A DNA stretch of 64,000 bases from Paenibacillus albicereus (GCF_012676905.1 NZ_CP051428.1:4523001-4587000), one strand, 5' to 3'; counted from the stretch's first letter, positions 1 through 7,921 are shown. Notes: generated by a model not told the origin, from the letters alone. Made by a program: numbers and translations.

Positions 1-144
1 GCCTAGTTTAGCTTATTTTGCCCCGAAGCGCCATGCGCAAAACGGCTATAGCCGAACCGCCCCTGCGGCTTCCGTCATCCCCGGATCCGGATAGCGGTCC
101 GCTTCCGCTTGCTGCCCGTCTCCCCGCTTCTCCGGCGGTCCTCG
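1..144. other. Non-coding window edge downstream of suhB
   Basis: This stretch lies 3' of the minus-strand inositol monophosphatase gene. I see no gene, RNA or clear terminator in it. Open frames crossing it are antisense shadows of the neighbouring gene. Confidence 0.4.
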
Positions 145-984
145 TCATTCCGAGGCAAGCAAAGCCAGCTCCGCCTGCAGCTCCTCGTGGATGCGGCCGT
201 TCGTCGCGAGCACGTCGCGCACGCCCAGATGGTACGGCGTGCCGTCCTGATCGCCGATGCGGCCCCCCGCTTCCTGCACGAGCAGCGCGCCCGCGGCGAT
301 GTCCCAGCTGCTGAGGCCGACCTCCCAGAAGCCGCTCAGCCTGCCGGCCGCCACGTAGGCCAGATGCAGGGCGGCGGAGCCGCCCGAGCGGATGTTGCGG
401 ACTTGCGGCGCGATCCGCTGCAGCTGCGCCAGGTTGCGCGGCAGCGCCTGACGATGCTCCGCCGGGAAGCCGGTCGCCAGCAGGCTCGTCCGCAGCGTCT
501 CCTCGCCCGACACGCTCATGCGCTTGCCGTGGACGTAAGCCCCTTTGCCTTTTTCCGCGATGAACAGCTCGTCCGCCGAAGGATCGTACACGACCCCGAG
601 GATCACTTCCCCGCGCCGCGCCAGCGCGATCGACACCGTGAAGAACGGAAAGCCGTGCACGAAGTTGGTCGTCCCGTCGACCGGATCGACGATCCACAGG
701 TACTCGGCCTCCTGCACGTCCTCCAGCGCCCGCGCCGAGGCGGCCGGTCCCGGCTCCACGCCTTCCTCGCCGAGGAACGAGTGCTCCGGGAAGTTCATCA
801 TGACGAGGCTGCGGATCAGCTTCTCCGCGCCCTTGTCCACCTCGGTGACGAGATCATGCGGAGACTGCTTCTCCTTGAGCATCTGGTAGGCGCCGAGCTT
901 GGACTGGATCCATTCCCCCGCCTTGGACGCGCAGTTGATCGCCACCGCCGCGAAGCTCTTGCTGCCTACGATCGGTTCGTTCAT
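145..984 (-). CDS. suhB: Inositol monophosphatase family protein
   Basis: 279 aa, the usual length for the Mg2+-dependent inositol monophosphatase (SuhB/ImpA) family, which removes the phosphate from inositol-1-phosphate and related sugar phosphates in the cytoplasm. The metal-binding motifs are visible: GEEG near residue 72, then WIVDPVDGTTNFVHG about 20 residues later (the DPxDGT metal and phosphate site), and a C-terminal SSWDIAAG motif that supplies the last acidic ligand. The ATG start is preceded by a GGGGGGAGAGG ribosome site. No signal peptide or membrane segment is seen. Substrate specificity (inositol phosphate versus other sugar phosphates) cannot be read from the sequence. Confidence 0.93.
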   Translation of the reverse strand: MNEPIVGSKSFAAVAINCASKAGEWIQSKLGAYQMLKEKQSPHDLVTEVDKGAEKLIRSLVMMNFPEHSFLGEEGVEPGPAASARALEDVQEAEYLWIVDPVDGTTNFVHGFPFFTVSIALARRGEVILGVVYDPSADELFIAEKGKGAYVHGKRMSVSGEETLRTSLLATGFPAEHRQALPRNLAQLQRIAPQVRNIRSGGSAALHLAYVAAGRLSGFWEVGLSSWDIAAGALLVQEAGGRIGDQDGTPYHLGVRDVLATNGRIHEELQAELALLASE

Positions 985-1042
985 GCCTCTCCCCCCGTTT
1001 CCTTCTCTCTAAATGTAAGCCTTTCCACTATGCGAATGCAAA

Positions 1043-1082
1043 ATACGGATGCCATTTCGGTATCCGACCGGCATCCGTATTC
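1043..1082 (-). terminator. Terminator after the TauE-type gene
   Basis: A 12-bp perfect stem (AATACGGATGCC / GGCATCCGTATT) with a 16-nt loop lies just 3' of the minus-strand exporter gene. The outer A/T pairs and following T-rich tract fit an intrinsic terminator. Confidence 0.7.
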
Positions 1083-1113
1083 GGACTCGAGCGACATGGG
1101 CCGGAGCGCCCCT

Positions 1114-1935
1114 TTACAACTGGGACGCCCCCTGCCAGATGAGCCGCGCAGCCAGCACGAGCAGCGTCGCCCGCAGCAGCCACAGGATCGCCTTGCCGCT
1201 CATGCGGCTGGCGATCCAGGCGCCGGCCTTGCCGCCGAGCCAGGCGCCCGGCGCGAGCGCCGCAACGAGCAGCCAGTCGATCTCGCCCATCGCGCCGTGC
1301 ACGATGCTGCCGCTGATCGACGACAGGAAGATGACGAACATCGACGTCGCCGTCGCCACATGCGGCGGGAACGCGAACAGCAGCACCATGACCGGCACGA
1401 ACAGCGAGCCGCCGCCGATGCCGAACAGGCCGGACACGAGGCCGACGAGCAGCCCGATGCCGAGCAGCAGCGGCAAGCTGTAGCCGTACACATGCTCGAC
1501 GCCCGCGCCGTCGGTCATGCGCACCGTGACCGGCCAGCGGCGCGCCGACGGCTTGATGCGGTCGCGCAGGATGAGCAGCAGCGCCATCAGCAGCATGAAG
1601 ATGCCGAAGCTGAGCTGGAACGCCGGGCCGTGGAACTGCGACGTCAGCGCCGAGCCGGCCATCGCGCCCGGGCCGCTCGTGATGAACAGCAGCCACGCGC
1701 TGCGGAAGTCCACCTTGCGCTGCTTGGCGTACGTGCGCGAGGAAGCGAGCGCCGTGACGATGAGCACCGCCAGCGACGTGCCGACGGCGGTCGCCTCCGG
1801 GATCGGCGCGCCGGTCAGCTGCGGGCCGAGCAGCAGCAGCACCGGCACGATGATGATGCCGCCGCCGAGGCCGACGATGCTGCCGAAGACCGACGCGACG
1901 ACGCCCGTCAGCAAGATGAGGATCCATTCAAGCAT
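1114..1935 (-). CDS. Sulfite exporter TauE/SafE family membrane protein
   Basis: 273 aa, very hydrophobic, with about eight predicted membrane segments. The two halves are related: each starts with a glycine-rich motif (GSIVGLGGGIIIVPVLLLL near residue 18 and GLFGIGGGSLFVPVMVLLF near residue 170), the hallmark of the TauE/SafE (DUF81) family of sulfur-compound or organic anion exporters. The start ATG follows AAAGGAG at good spacing. The substrate is unknown; family members handle sulfite, sulfoacetate or other small anions. It does not appear to share an operon with a sulfur gene. Confidence 0.9.
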   Translation of the reverse strand: MLEWILILLTGVVASVFGSIVGLGGGIIIVPVLLLLGPQLTGAPIPEATAVGTSLAVLIVTALASSRTYAKQRKVDFRSAWLLFITSGPGAMAGSALTSQFHGPAFQLSFGIFMLLMALLLILRDRIKPSARRWPVTVRMTDGAGVEHVYGYSLPLLLGIGLLVGLVSGLFGIGGGSLFVPVMVLLFAFPPHVATATSMFVIFLSSISGSIVHGAMGEIDWLLVAALAPGAWLGGKAGAWIASRMSGKAILWLLRATLLVLAARLIWQGASQL

Positions 1936-2033
1936 TCGTTTGTTCTCCTTTGTCTCTGTTCGGACAAGCCCGGATGCGCGACGATGCCAGGGCAGGGCCG
2001 ACAGCCGCAGGCGTCAGGCCGCAGCCGTCCGCA

Positions 2034-3050
2034 CTAAAGCTCGATCGTCGAGCCGTCCACGACGCGGACGCCTTCTCCCGCCGCCTCCAGCTTGCGCATC
2101 TCGTCCATGAGCGAGACGAGCGCCTGGTCCTTGGCCTTGGCCTCAAGCATGCAGTCGATGTGCGTCACCGAGTCCTTGACGCTGCGCAGGAACGCGAGCA
2201 GCGGCCCCGGCTCCACGCCGTCGGCATGGCCGCGCGGGTCGCTGAGGCTCTTCGGGCTGGAGGCATGGATCTTGGGCGGCAGCCCTGTCGATCCGCCGTC
2301 CAGGCCGAGCCGCTCCTGCTCCCGGCGCCACGTGGCGGCGATGCGCGGCCACAGCTCGCCATGCAGCGACTCCGCCGTCTCGCCTCCGTCGTTGACCCAG
2401 TGGTGATGGATATCGAGCACGACCGGATTGCCTGTCGTCTCGGCGATGTCCAGCGTCTCGCGCACGTTGAACGTCTTGTCGTCGTTCTCGAGCGTCACCC
2501 GCCCTCGCAGCGCCGGATGCAGCTCAACGAACTGGCGGACGAAGCGCTCTCCGGACACGGCCTTGTCGCCGTACGCGCCGCCGACGTGGATGTTGCATTT
2601 GGACCGCTCGTCCAGCCCCATCGCCTCCAGCATGCGGACATGATGCTCCATGTCGCGGATCGAGCTGCGCAGCACCTCCGGCCGCGGCGTGCTGAACACG
2701 CAGAAGTGGTCGGGGTGGAAGCTGACGCGCATGCCGTGCTCCCGCACGTACGCGCCGATGTCGTAGAACGCCGGGGCCAGCGCCGGATACGGGTCCCAAT
2801 CCTGCAGCGCTTCATGCGTAGCGAGCGGGATGAGCTTGGAAGAGAAGCGGTACATATGGATATCCGAGAAGCGGTTGTTCTTCAGGATGCGCAGCGTGCT
2901 GCGCAGGTTGTCTTCGGCGATGCGCTCCAGCCTGGCGAGAGCGGCCTCCCGGTCGCCCAGCTTGGCGAAGTTCGTGTAGGTCATCGTGCGCGACGGAGAG
3001 GCGTTCTCCAGCAGCAGGCTCATCGCGACAAAGCCGAAGCGGACGATCAT
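2034..3050 (-). CDS. uvsE: UV DNA damage endonuclease UvsE
   Basis: 338 aa, TIM-barrel endonuclease of the UVDE family, which nicks DNA 5' of UV photoproducts in an excision pathway independent of UvrABC. The N-terminus carries the family signature MIVRFGFVAMSL, followed by the NNRFSDIHMYRFSSKLIPLA strand, metal-binding HPDHF, and the HHHWVND segment typical of the family. Its ATG overlaps the TGA of the small upstream gene by four bases (ATGA), so the two are probably translationally coupled. UvsE is common in Bacillus/Paenibacillus, where it supports spore UV resistance. Confidence 0.94.
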   Translation of the reverse strand: MIVRFGFVAMSLLLENASPSRTMTYTNFAKLGDREAALARLERIAEDNLRSTLRILKNNRFSDIHMYRFSSKLIPLATHEALQDWDPYPALAPAFYDIGAYVREHGMRVSFHPDHFCVFSTPRPEVLRSSIRDMEHHVRMLEAMGLDERSKCNIHVGGAYGDKAVSGERFVRQFVELHPALRGRVTLENDDKTFNVRETLDIAETTGNPVVLDIHHHWVNDGGETAESLHGELWPRIAATWRREQERLGLDGGSTGLPPKIHASSPKSLSDPRGHADGVEPGPLLAFLRSVKDSVTHIDCMLEAKAKDQALVSLMDEMRKLEAAGEGVRVVDGSTIEL

Positions 3051-3364
3051 CTCCGCTCACCGAAGAACATCTCATGCGCGAGCGCCGTCTGGACGCGGGA
3101 CTCTTCCTCGGTCAGCTTGCGCACCAGCTCCATCTCGACCTGGGTGACCTCCTGGCCCTGGAAGTTGATCTCCGCGATGGAGGCGAGGATGCGCACGATC
3201 GCGATCGCCCGGTTGTCCGGCGTATAGGCGATCACCTTCTGGCCCGTCGGAAAGACGCGGAAGCCGCTCTTGACCATCTTGCCCTTGCCGTATTCCAGCA
3301 GCTCGTACAGCTCCTGCTCGGACTTGAACTTGCAGACGGAATTGAATTCGGTGGCGAAGCCCAT
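3047..3364 (-). CDS. Small conserved-looking protein coupled to uvsE
   Basis: 105 aa starting MGFATEFNSVCKF. The ATG at 3364 has GAGGAGGGA eight bases upstream, so the longer frame beginning near 3430 is not used. It looks cytosolic: no signal peptide, membrane helix or cysteine pattern. The C-terminal half (TQVEMELVRKLTEEESRVQT) looks helical. I do not recognise the family. The four-base ATGA overlap with uvsE indicates co-translation, so a role linked to UvsE is a guess from context only. Confidence 0.8.
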   Translation of the reverse strand: MGFATEFNSVCKFKSEQELYELLEYGKGKMVKSGFRVFPTGQKVIAYTPDNRAIAIVRILASIAEINFQGQEVTQVEMELVRKLTEEESRVQTALAHEMFFGERR

Positions 3365-3385
3365 TGCTTGTCCCTCCTCTGTATG

Positions 3386-3438
3386 TAAAAAAGCGCCTCC
3401 CCAGCGCAAGGCTCTGCCTGGGGAAAGCACGCTTCGGG
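3386..3438 (-). terminator. Terminator after ddl
   Basis: On the minus strand a hairpin with a CCCCAG/CTGGGG core and outer GCG/CGC pairing is followed by six T residues. It lies between the ddl stop and the small gene upstream of uvsE. Confidence 0.65.
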
Positions 3439-3445
3439 CGGCCGA

Positions 3446-4573
3446 TCAGCCGCCGTATTGGATCTTCTGCTTGTCGGCATGGCGCGCCAGCGCCAGCTCG
3501 ATCAGCGTGTCGAGCAGCTCGCGGTACGACAGGCCGGTTTCCTTCCACATCAGCGGGTACATGCTGTACGGCGTGAAGCCGGGCATCGTGTTGACCTCGT
3601 TGATGAGCAGCTGGCCGTCGCTCTTGCGGAGGAAAAAGTCCACGCGCGAGAGCCCCGAGCCGTCGATCGCCAGGTAGGCGCGGATGGCCATCTCGCGCAC
3701 CGCCTCGGCCGTCTCGTCCGGCAGGTCGGCCGGAATCTGCATGATGCTCGTGCCGTCGACGTACTTGGCGTTGTAGTCGTAGAAGTCCGCGCCGCTGATG
3801 ACCTCGCCGGGCACGGAAGCCCGGGGCTCGTCGTTGCCGAGCACGCTCACCTCGATCTCGCGCGCGTCGACGAACTCCTCGACGACGACCTTGCGGTCGT
3901 AGCGCAGGGCCAGCTCCACGGCGGCGATCAGCTCCTCGCGGTTTTTAGCCTTGGAGATGCCGACGCTGCTGCCGAGGTTGGCCGGCTTGACGAAGCACGG
4001 ATAGCCGAGCGCGACCTCGATCTCCATGACGAAGAACGTATGGTCCTTCTCCCACTGCGTGCGGTTGAAGCTGCGGTAGATGCACTGCGGCAGCCCTTCG
4101 TGGGCGAATACTTTTTTCATCGTGATTTTGTCCATGCCGACCGCCGAGGCGAGCACGCCCGCCCCGACATACGGGATGTTCGCCATCTCGAGCAGGCCCT
4201 GGATCGTGCCGTCCTCGCCGAAGGTGCCGTGCAGCAGCGGGAAGATGACGTCGACCGCCTTCTCCGGCGCGGCCGCGGCGGCGGCGGCCTGCAGCGCGGT
4301 CTCGCCCGCCGGCGCCGGCGCCAGGCCGCCGAATACCGGCGCGAGCGCCATGCTGCTGTCGCCGCCCTCCAGCTTCAGCTGCTCCACGCTGTCCGGAGCC
4401 GCGAGCAGCACGCTCGCCGAGCGCCACTCGCCCGTTTTGGTGATATAGAAGGGCTGGATCTCGTATTTGTCGAAATCGAATGCCCCCATGACCGCCAGCG
4501 CCGTCTGCAGCGAGACCTCGTGCTCTCCCGACTTGCCTCCGTAGACCAGTCCGACGCGAATCTTCTCTCCCAT
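3446..4573 (-). CDS. ddl: D-alanine--D-alanine ligase
   Basis: 375 aa, within the normal range for Ddl, the ATP-grasp enzyme that makes the D-Ala-D-Ala dipeptide for peptidoglycan. Visible motifs: GGKSGEHEVSL at the N-terminus (D-Ala site 1), FPLLHGTFGEDG and GLLEMANIPYVGAGV, the ATP-grasp segment around FVKPANLGSSVGISK, and C-terminal LINEVNTMPGFTPYSMYP (Mg2+ and second D-Ala site). The start ATG follows GGAGG with nine bases of spacing. An alanine-rich insertion (residues ~88-105) is probably a surface loop. Whether it makes D-Ala-D-Ala or D-Ala-D-Lac cannot be settled by eye, but nothing suggests a van-type cluster. Confidence 0.94.
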   Translation of the reverse strand: MGEKIRVGLVYGGKSGEHEVSLQTALAVMGAFDFDKYEIQPFYITKTGEWRSASVLLAAPDSVEQLKLEGGDSSMALAPVFGGLAPAPAGETALQAAAAAAAPEKAVDVIFPLLHGTFGEDGTIQGLLEMANIPYVGAGVLASAVGMDKITMKKVFAHEGLPQCIYRSFNRTQWEKDHTFFVMEIEVALGYPCFVKPANLGSSVGISKAKNREELIAAVELALRYDRKVVVEEFVDAREIEVSVLGNDEPRASVPGEVISGADFYDYNAKYVDGTSIMQIPADLPDETAEAVREMAIRAYLAIDGSGLSRVDFFLRKSDGQLLINEVNTMPGFTPYSMYPLMWKETGLSYRELLDTLIELALARHADKQKIQYGG

Positions 4574-4602
4574 GATGGTTGACCTCCGGTACCCTCTCGA
4601 AA

Positions 4603-4652
4603 TGAGGATGCCAACAACCGGGCCCGCCTATACGGACCGGCTGCGGGCATCC
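4603..4652 (-). terminator. Possible terminator between amidase gene and ddl
   Basis: An inverted repeat (AGGATGCC ... GGCATCCT) surrounds further complementary GC-rich bases just 3' of the amidase gene. There is no clear T-run, so this is only a candidate. Confidence 0.4.
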
Positions 4653-4665
4653 TGGCCGTGCTGCC

Positions 4666-5784
4666 TTACATGCTGTCGCTCAAATGATAGAACCGGTAGC
4701 GGGTCTGCTCCGTCCATGCGTATGAATCCTTGTAATCCCAGTAGCGGTGGCGGCTCGGCACCGTATTGGCGTTGACGAGCGGCATGCCGTCCCCGTCGAA
4801 CGCCGTCACGATCGTCGTATGCTGGAAGCGGCCGTCGCCGTTCCAGTCGTAGGCGATCACGTCGCCGAGCTCCAGCTCCGCCGCGCTCTCCACCGGCGTC
4901 GCCCTCATGCCGGACGAGCGGGGGAAGCTCAAGTACAGCTGGAACGCATTGGACACGGCCCAGCTGTAGCTCCATTGCTCCTGGCCGCCCGTCCGTCCCT
5001 TGTACCACCAGCCGGATTCCCTTTTCCCAGTATAGTTCATCGGCGCTTCCCCTGCAAAGACGCTCTGCGACACGTAATTGGTGCAGTTGACCTCGAATTC
5101 CTCGTAGGCGGGGTTCGGCTCGTTCCACCACTGGTCCGCGTAGGCGGCGGCCAGCTCCCGCCGGTAGCGGACGGCGCGGGAGCGCGTGTTGATCCGCGGC
5201 ACGACGCCATGGTTGAGGAACGGACGCGGCGCGCCGGGGGGCTGGATGCCGCTGCCCCCGCCGTTGCCGTAGGAGCGATGCTCGGCGAGCGCGCTGTCCG
5301 CCGCGGCATGGCCGTAGCGCGGACGCCGCTCCCCCACGAGCGGCTCGACCCGCGTCAGCCGCCAGCCTCCGTCCGGGCCGCCCGAATCCAGCCATAGCCG
5401 CTCGCGCTCGATGCGCTCCTCCGTATACTGCCGCCCTTTGTGCTGGACATGCCGCTTCAGATGCAGCCGGAGCACGACCGATACCTCCGCGCCGGATTCG
5501 TTGATCTTGACCAGCGCGGCCCGCGTCTCGCACTGGGAGGTGAGCAGGTCGCGCTCCTCGGCGCGTTCCCGCTGCCGCTGGAGCCGCTGCAGCAGGCGCA
5601 GCCGATGGTCCGCGTCCGTCATGATCCCGGCGAGCGCGCCGTCGCGCAGCTCCACCTCGGCTTGGTTGCACGCCTGCACGTAGCGCTGCACGGCGCCGCG
5701 CCAGCCTTCCGCCGGGCCGCCCCGGCGCTCCGCCTCGCCGGCATCGGCTTGCGGAGGCCTTTTTCCCACCTTGATCCGCGGCAT
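4666..5784 (-). CDS. Amidase_6-type cysteine hydrolase domain protein
   Basis: 372 aa from the ATG at 5784, preceded by AGGATGGGGAAGG; an upstream extension exists but lacks a ribosome site. The C-terminal ~150 residues match the putative amidase domain (Amidase_6, PF12671): the FEVNCTNYVSQSV segment holds the presumed nucleophile cysteine, and AYDWNGDGRFQHTTIVTAF holds the presumed histidine. The N-terminal ~190 residues are basic and contain repeated short strands, resembling the NTF2-like leader common in this family. No signal peptide is seen, which is odd for a cell-wall enzyme. It diverges from the c-di-AMP riboswitch gene. Confidence 0.8.
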   Translation of the reverse strand: MPRIKVGKRPPQADAGEAERRGGPAEGWRGAVQRYVQACNQAEVELRDGALAGIMTDADHRLRLLQRLQRQRERAEERDLLTSQCETRAALVKINESGAEVSVVLRLHLKRHVQHKGRQYTEERIERERLWLDSGGPDGGWRLTRVEPLVGERRPRYGHAAADSALAEHRSYGNGGGSGIQPPGAPRPFLNHGVVPRINTRSRAVRYRRELAAAYADQWWNEPNPAYEEFEVNCTNYVSQSVFAGEAPMNYTGKRESGWWYKGRTGGQEQWSYSWAVSNAFQLYLSFPRSSGMRATPVESAAELELGDVIAYDWNGDGRFQHTTIVTAFDGDGMPLVNANTVPSRHRYWDYKDSYAWTEQTRYRFYHLSDSM

Positions 5785-5870
5785 CCTTCCCCATCCTCTC
5801 TCCGAAGCGCTATTCGTCCATCTTAATTCCCATCCTATGTCGGACGCGGCCCGGATTATGAACCGATTCC

Positions 5871-5884
5871 ACGAAAGCGCTTTA
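5871..5884. promoter_or_regulatory. Weak catabolite-response-like site
   Basis: CGAAAGCGCTTTAG resembles the CcpA cre core AAGCGCTT but mismatches the consensus ends. It lies between the divergent amidase gene and the riboswitch. Low confidence. Confidence 0.25.
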
Positions 5885-5952
5885 GAGGGATGATCGGTCC
5901 GATTGGACGAGTTCCCGACAGGTTTCCATCGAATTTTCGCTAAATATAGCCT

Positions 5953-5982
5953 TTTACAAGACAGGCTGACCTGAAGTATGAT
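5953..5982 (+). promoter_or_regulatory. Promoter of the riboswitch transcript
   Basis: TTTACA at 5953 and TATGAT at 5977 with an 18-bp spacer, placing transcription start near 5989, just before the riboswitch. Confidence 0.55.
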
Positions 5983-5986
5983 AAAG

Positions 5987-6178
5987 TTCAGCACATTTCT
6001 ATTCTGCTGAATTCCACGAAGGTGGAAGCGGGGGAACCAACCGCAGGCGTCTTTTCGCGCCTGCCGGGGTGAATCCGGCGCGCACCCGATGCGCGGCTGC
6101 CGAAGCCGCTGCGGTCTGCGCCCGGTAGGGCTACTCTCTTGGCCCGAATCCGTCAGCTAACCCCGTAAGCAACCAAAG
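5987..6178 (+). promoter_or_regulatory. c-di-AMP riboswitch (ydaO-yuaA class)
   Basis: The conserved blocks of the ydaO-yuaA aptamer appear in order: GCGGGGGAACC at 6028, GGGGTGAATC at 6067, GGTAGGGCTACTCTCTTGG near 6123, and CCCGAATCCGTCAGCTAACC followed by CGTAAGC ending near 6171. A leading hairpin (TTCAGCA...TGCTGAA) precedes the aptamer. The class binds cyclic di-AMP and usually turns off cell-wall, potassium and osmolyte genes. No U-tract terminator lies between the aptamer and the gene. The ribosome site AAAGGAG sits inside an AACC...GGTT hairpin directly after the aptamer, which suggests translational control (inference). Confidence 0.93.
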
Positions 6179-6191
6179 GAGAGGTTCGACC

Positions 6192-6818
6192 ATGTCTTTG
6201 CAGGAACGCTTTACGGGCGGTCCGGATCCGAGACGGCTGCGAGCCGTCCGCCGCTCCGCCGCATCCGTCGCCGAGCAGGAAACCGCCTGCTCCGCCGCAT
6301 CCGTCGCCGAGCAGGAAACCGCCTGCTCCGTCGCGCTGCCGCTTCCCGTCGTGCTGGACACGTCCGATGCCGTCGAGGAGGCAGGTCTACACGACCTCCG
6401 CGCGGAGCTGATCGGCCAGGAGCCGCTCGCTCCCGACCGCCGCATCCGCCGCATCGACCTGTTCATCAGCCGCACCGCGGCGATGCTCGCCTCAGGCAGC
6501 GGCGACTATCTGGTCGCGCTTCATCTTTATGCAGGCTCGAGCCTGCACCGTGCCGTCGTCACGATGTCCTACTCCGAGGCTCCCTCCGATTGGCAGAGCT
6601 GGAGCAGCTGGTTCCAAGCGTTCGTCGGCGTTCCGAGCGACGAGGCCATGTCGGTGCTCTACTATGACGCCGAATGGATCAGCGATCATCGGGACCGTCT
6701 TTTGCGCAAGGCTCTGGAGCCGAGCTCCAGGGAAGCGATGCCCTTTCCCGCCACCGCCTTCTGGAGAAGGCACCACCTCATCGAATCATCCGACATCCAT
6801 ATCCAGCACTCGATGTAA
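6192..6818 (+). CDS. Unrecognised protein under c-di-AMP riboswitch
   Basis: 208 aa; ATG at 6192 preceded by AAAGGAGAGG. I recognise no family. It has no signal peptide or obvious membrane helix. Residues ~22-45 consist of a perfect tandem duplication of SAASVAEQETAC, encoded by two identical 36-bp copies (6255-6290 and 6291-6326), each with a cysteine. The C-terminal ~120 residues look globular, rich in W and Y (DWQSWSSWFQAF). Its only strong clue is the c-di-AMP riboswitch immediately upstream, which in other genes marks cell-wall, potassium or osmolyte functions. The protein's own role is unknown. Confidence 0.75.
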   Translation: MSLQERFTGGPDPRRLRAVRRSAASVAEQETACSAASVAEQETACSVALPLPVVLDTSDAVEEAGLHDLRAELIGQEPLAPDRRIRRIDLFISRTAAMLASGSGDYLVALHLYAGSSLHRAVVTMSYSEAPSDWQSWSSWFQAFVGVPSDEAMSVLYYDAEWISDHRDRLLRKALEPSSREAMPFPATAFWRRHHLIESSDIHIQHSM

Positions 6819-6869
6819 CCCGCCGCTCGGACCATCCGCTGATCCCTGATGCTCATGATGCTCATGCAG

Positions 6870-6904
6870 GAAGCCCCCGAAGGGCTTGTCCCTCGGGGGC
6901 TTCG
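6870..6904 (+). terminator. Hairpin terminator after riboswitch gene
   Basis: A GAAGCCCCCGA...TCGGGGGCTTC hairpin with a short loop lies 50 bp after the stop codon. No long T-run follows, so termination strength is uncertain. Confidence 0.55.
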
Positions 6905-7057
6905 CTGCGTCTATGGGGACGGGGCCGCTCCTGGGTCGAGCCCGCGCCGCTTCGGGAGCTCCAACAGGGAGGGAACCGCTCCTGTTCCGATCGCACGCCT
7001 GCCATCGACCCAGGCTCGCATGGCCCGGCAGGCGCGCTCCATCCTTTTCGGGCGGCG

Positions 7058-7261
7058 TCAGCCCTGCTCGCCGGCGGCTGTCCTGCGGCAATCGTCGCAG
7101 ATGCATGCCTGGCCTTGAAGCGGCTTCGGCACCCGTTCCAGCAGCTCGGGCGGGAAGGCCGCCTCCATGCACCAGCAGCCGGACGGATCCCGCCCCGCTG
7201 CCGCCGCGCATCCGTTGTCCCCGTCGCACAGAGGACAGCGCCCGCTGTCGATGCTGGTCAT
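7058..7261 (-). CDS. Cysteine-rich CWC family protein
   Basis: 67 aa from the ATG at 7261, chosen because AAAGGAG precedes it. Six or more cysteines occur in pairs: CPLCDGDNGCA near the N-terminus, GCWCM in the middle and CICDDC near the end. The order CPxC...CWCM...CxCxxC is that of the small cysteine-rich CWC proteins (PF14375), presumed metal-binding and of unknown function. It stands alone; dispersed element copy A lies just upstream. Confidence 0.8.
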   Translation of the reverse strand: MTSIDSGRCPLCDGDNGCAAAAGRDPSGCWCMEAAFPPELLERVPKPLQGQACICDDCRRTAAGEQG

Positions 7262-7367
7262 GATCGCTTCACGCTCCTTTGTCTTGCCGCTCTTGTGTCT
7301 TGCCGCTCCCGTGTCTTGCCGCTCTTGCGCCGGCACCCTTGGCACCTATGGCAGCGGCTTCATGCCC

Positions 7368-7560
7368 TAACGACGCCTGAGAAGCTTAGAAGCCTATTTT
7401 CCCGCTTTTCTTTGAGCTTACGACGTATCAGACGCTTAGAGCCTCCTCCTGACGTTATTCTCAGCAAATAAATGCCTCTTGCCGTCTCTAAGCTCCTCAC
7501 TCGTCGTTAGCTCAGGACTAGGCATGAATTCGGCCTCTTAACGAGCTGATTCGTCGTTAG
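7368..7560. repeat. Dispersed four-motif element, copy A
   Basis: Four related ~22-nt motifs occur at 7368-7389, 7419-7439, 7488-7510 and 7539-7560. The first two read TAACGAC-N3-TGAGA/TCAGA-N-GCTTAG. The third is the inverted form (CTAAGCTCCTCAC-TCGTCGTTAG) and the fourth is an inverted, near-palindromic form (TAACGAGCTGAT-TCGTCGTTAG). Start-to-start spacing is 51, 69 and 51 bp. The spacers share no sequence with the other copies. No open frame fits the element. Confidence 0.8.
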
Positions 7561-7698
7561 CCTGATTCGTCGGTAGCCTGATTCGTCGTTAGCCTGTTCG
7601 TCGTTAGCCTGTTCGTCGTTAGCGTGTTCGTCGTTAGCCTGATTCGTCGTTAGCGTGTTCGTCGCTAGCGTGTTCGTCGTTAGCCTGTTCGTCGTTAG
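7545..7698. repeat. Tandem array of 15-16 bp units grown from element A
   Basis: Ten head-to-tail units of CCTGATTCGTCGTTAG or CCTGTTCGTCGTTAG (some with CG for CC) run from 7545 to 7698. The first unit is the right half of motif 4 of element copy A, so the array looks like a local expansion of that motif. The minus-strand frame through it reads a repetitive NDEQA peptide but mixed 15/16-bp units break the frame logic and no ribosome site is seen. Confidence 0.85.
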
Positions 7699-7833
7699 CC
7701 GAATGCGCTCGAGCTCGCCTTTCATCTATGCGCCTATCTTATCCATACAATGGAGGAGGTTGGTGGATTCGTCGACACTCGATTGCCCGCCTAGCTTCAT
7801 CCAGCCCGGCTCGCCGCACTCCGCCATGAAAAA

Positions 7834-7884
7834 GGCAAAGACGGGACGAAGCGGAGTCCACCTCCGTCTCGTCCCGTCTTCGCC
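7834..7884 (-). terminator. Terminator after the DAACS symporter gene
   Basis: On the minus strand a long hairpin (GGCGAAGACGGGACG ... CGTCCCGTCTTTGCC, with CTCCG/CGGAG inside) is followed by five T residues, 37 bp after the symporter stop. Confidence 0.85.
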
Positions 7885-7921
7885 CTTGCAGCTATGCCGC
7901 TATGCCGCTATGCCCGCAGCC

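Noticed and set aside
109-2037. 642-codon plus-strand frame over suhB and the TauE gene
   Set aside because: Antisense to two clear genes and of His/Arg/Gln-rich low complexity; a GC-driven shadow.
7545-7698. CRISPR-like array
   Set aside because: Units are 15-16 bp head to tail with no unique spacers and no cas genes nearby; it is a simple tandem repeat.
7507-7725. 72-codon minus-strand frame with NDEQA repeats
   Set aside because: Produced by the tandem array; mixed unit lengths, no ribosome site, ends inside element copy A.
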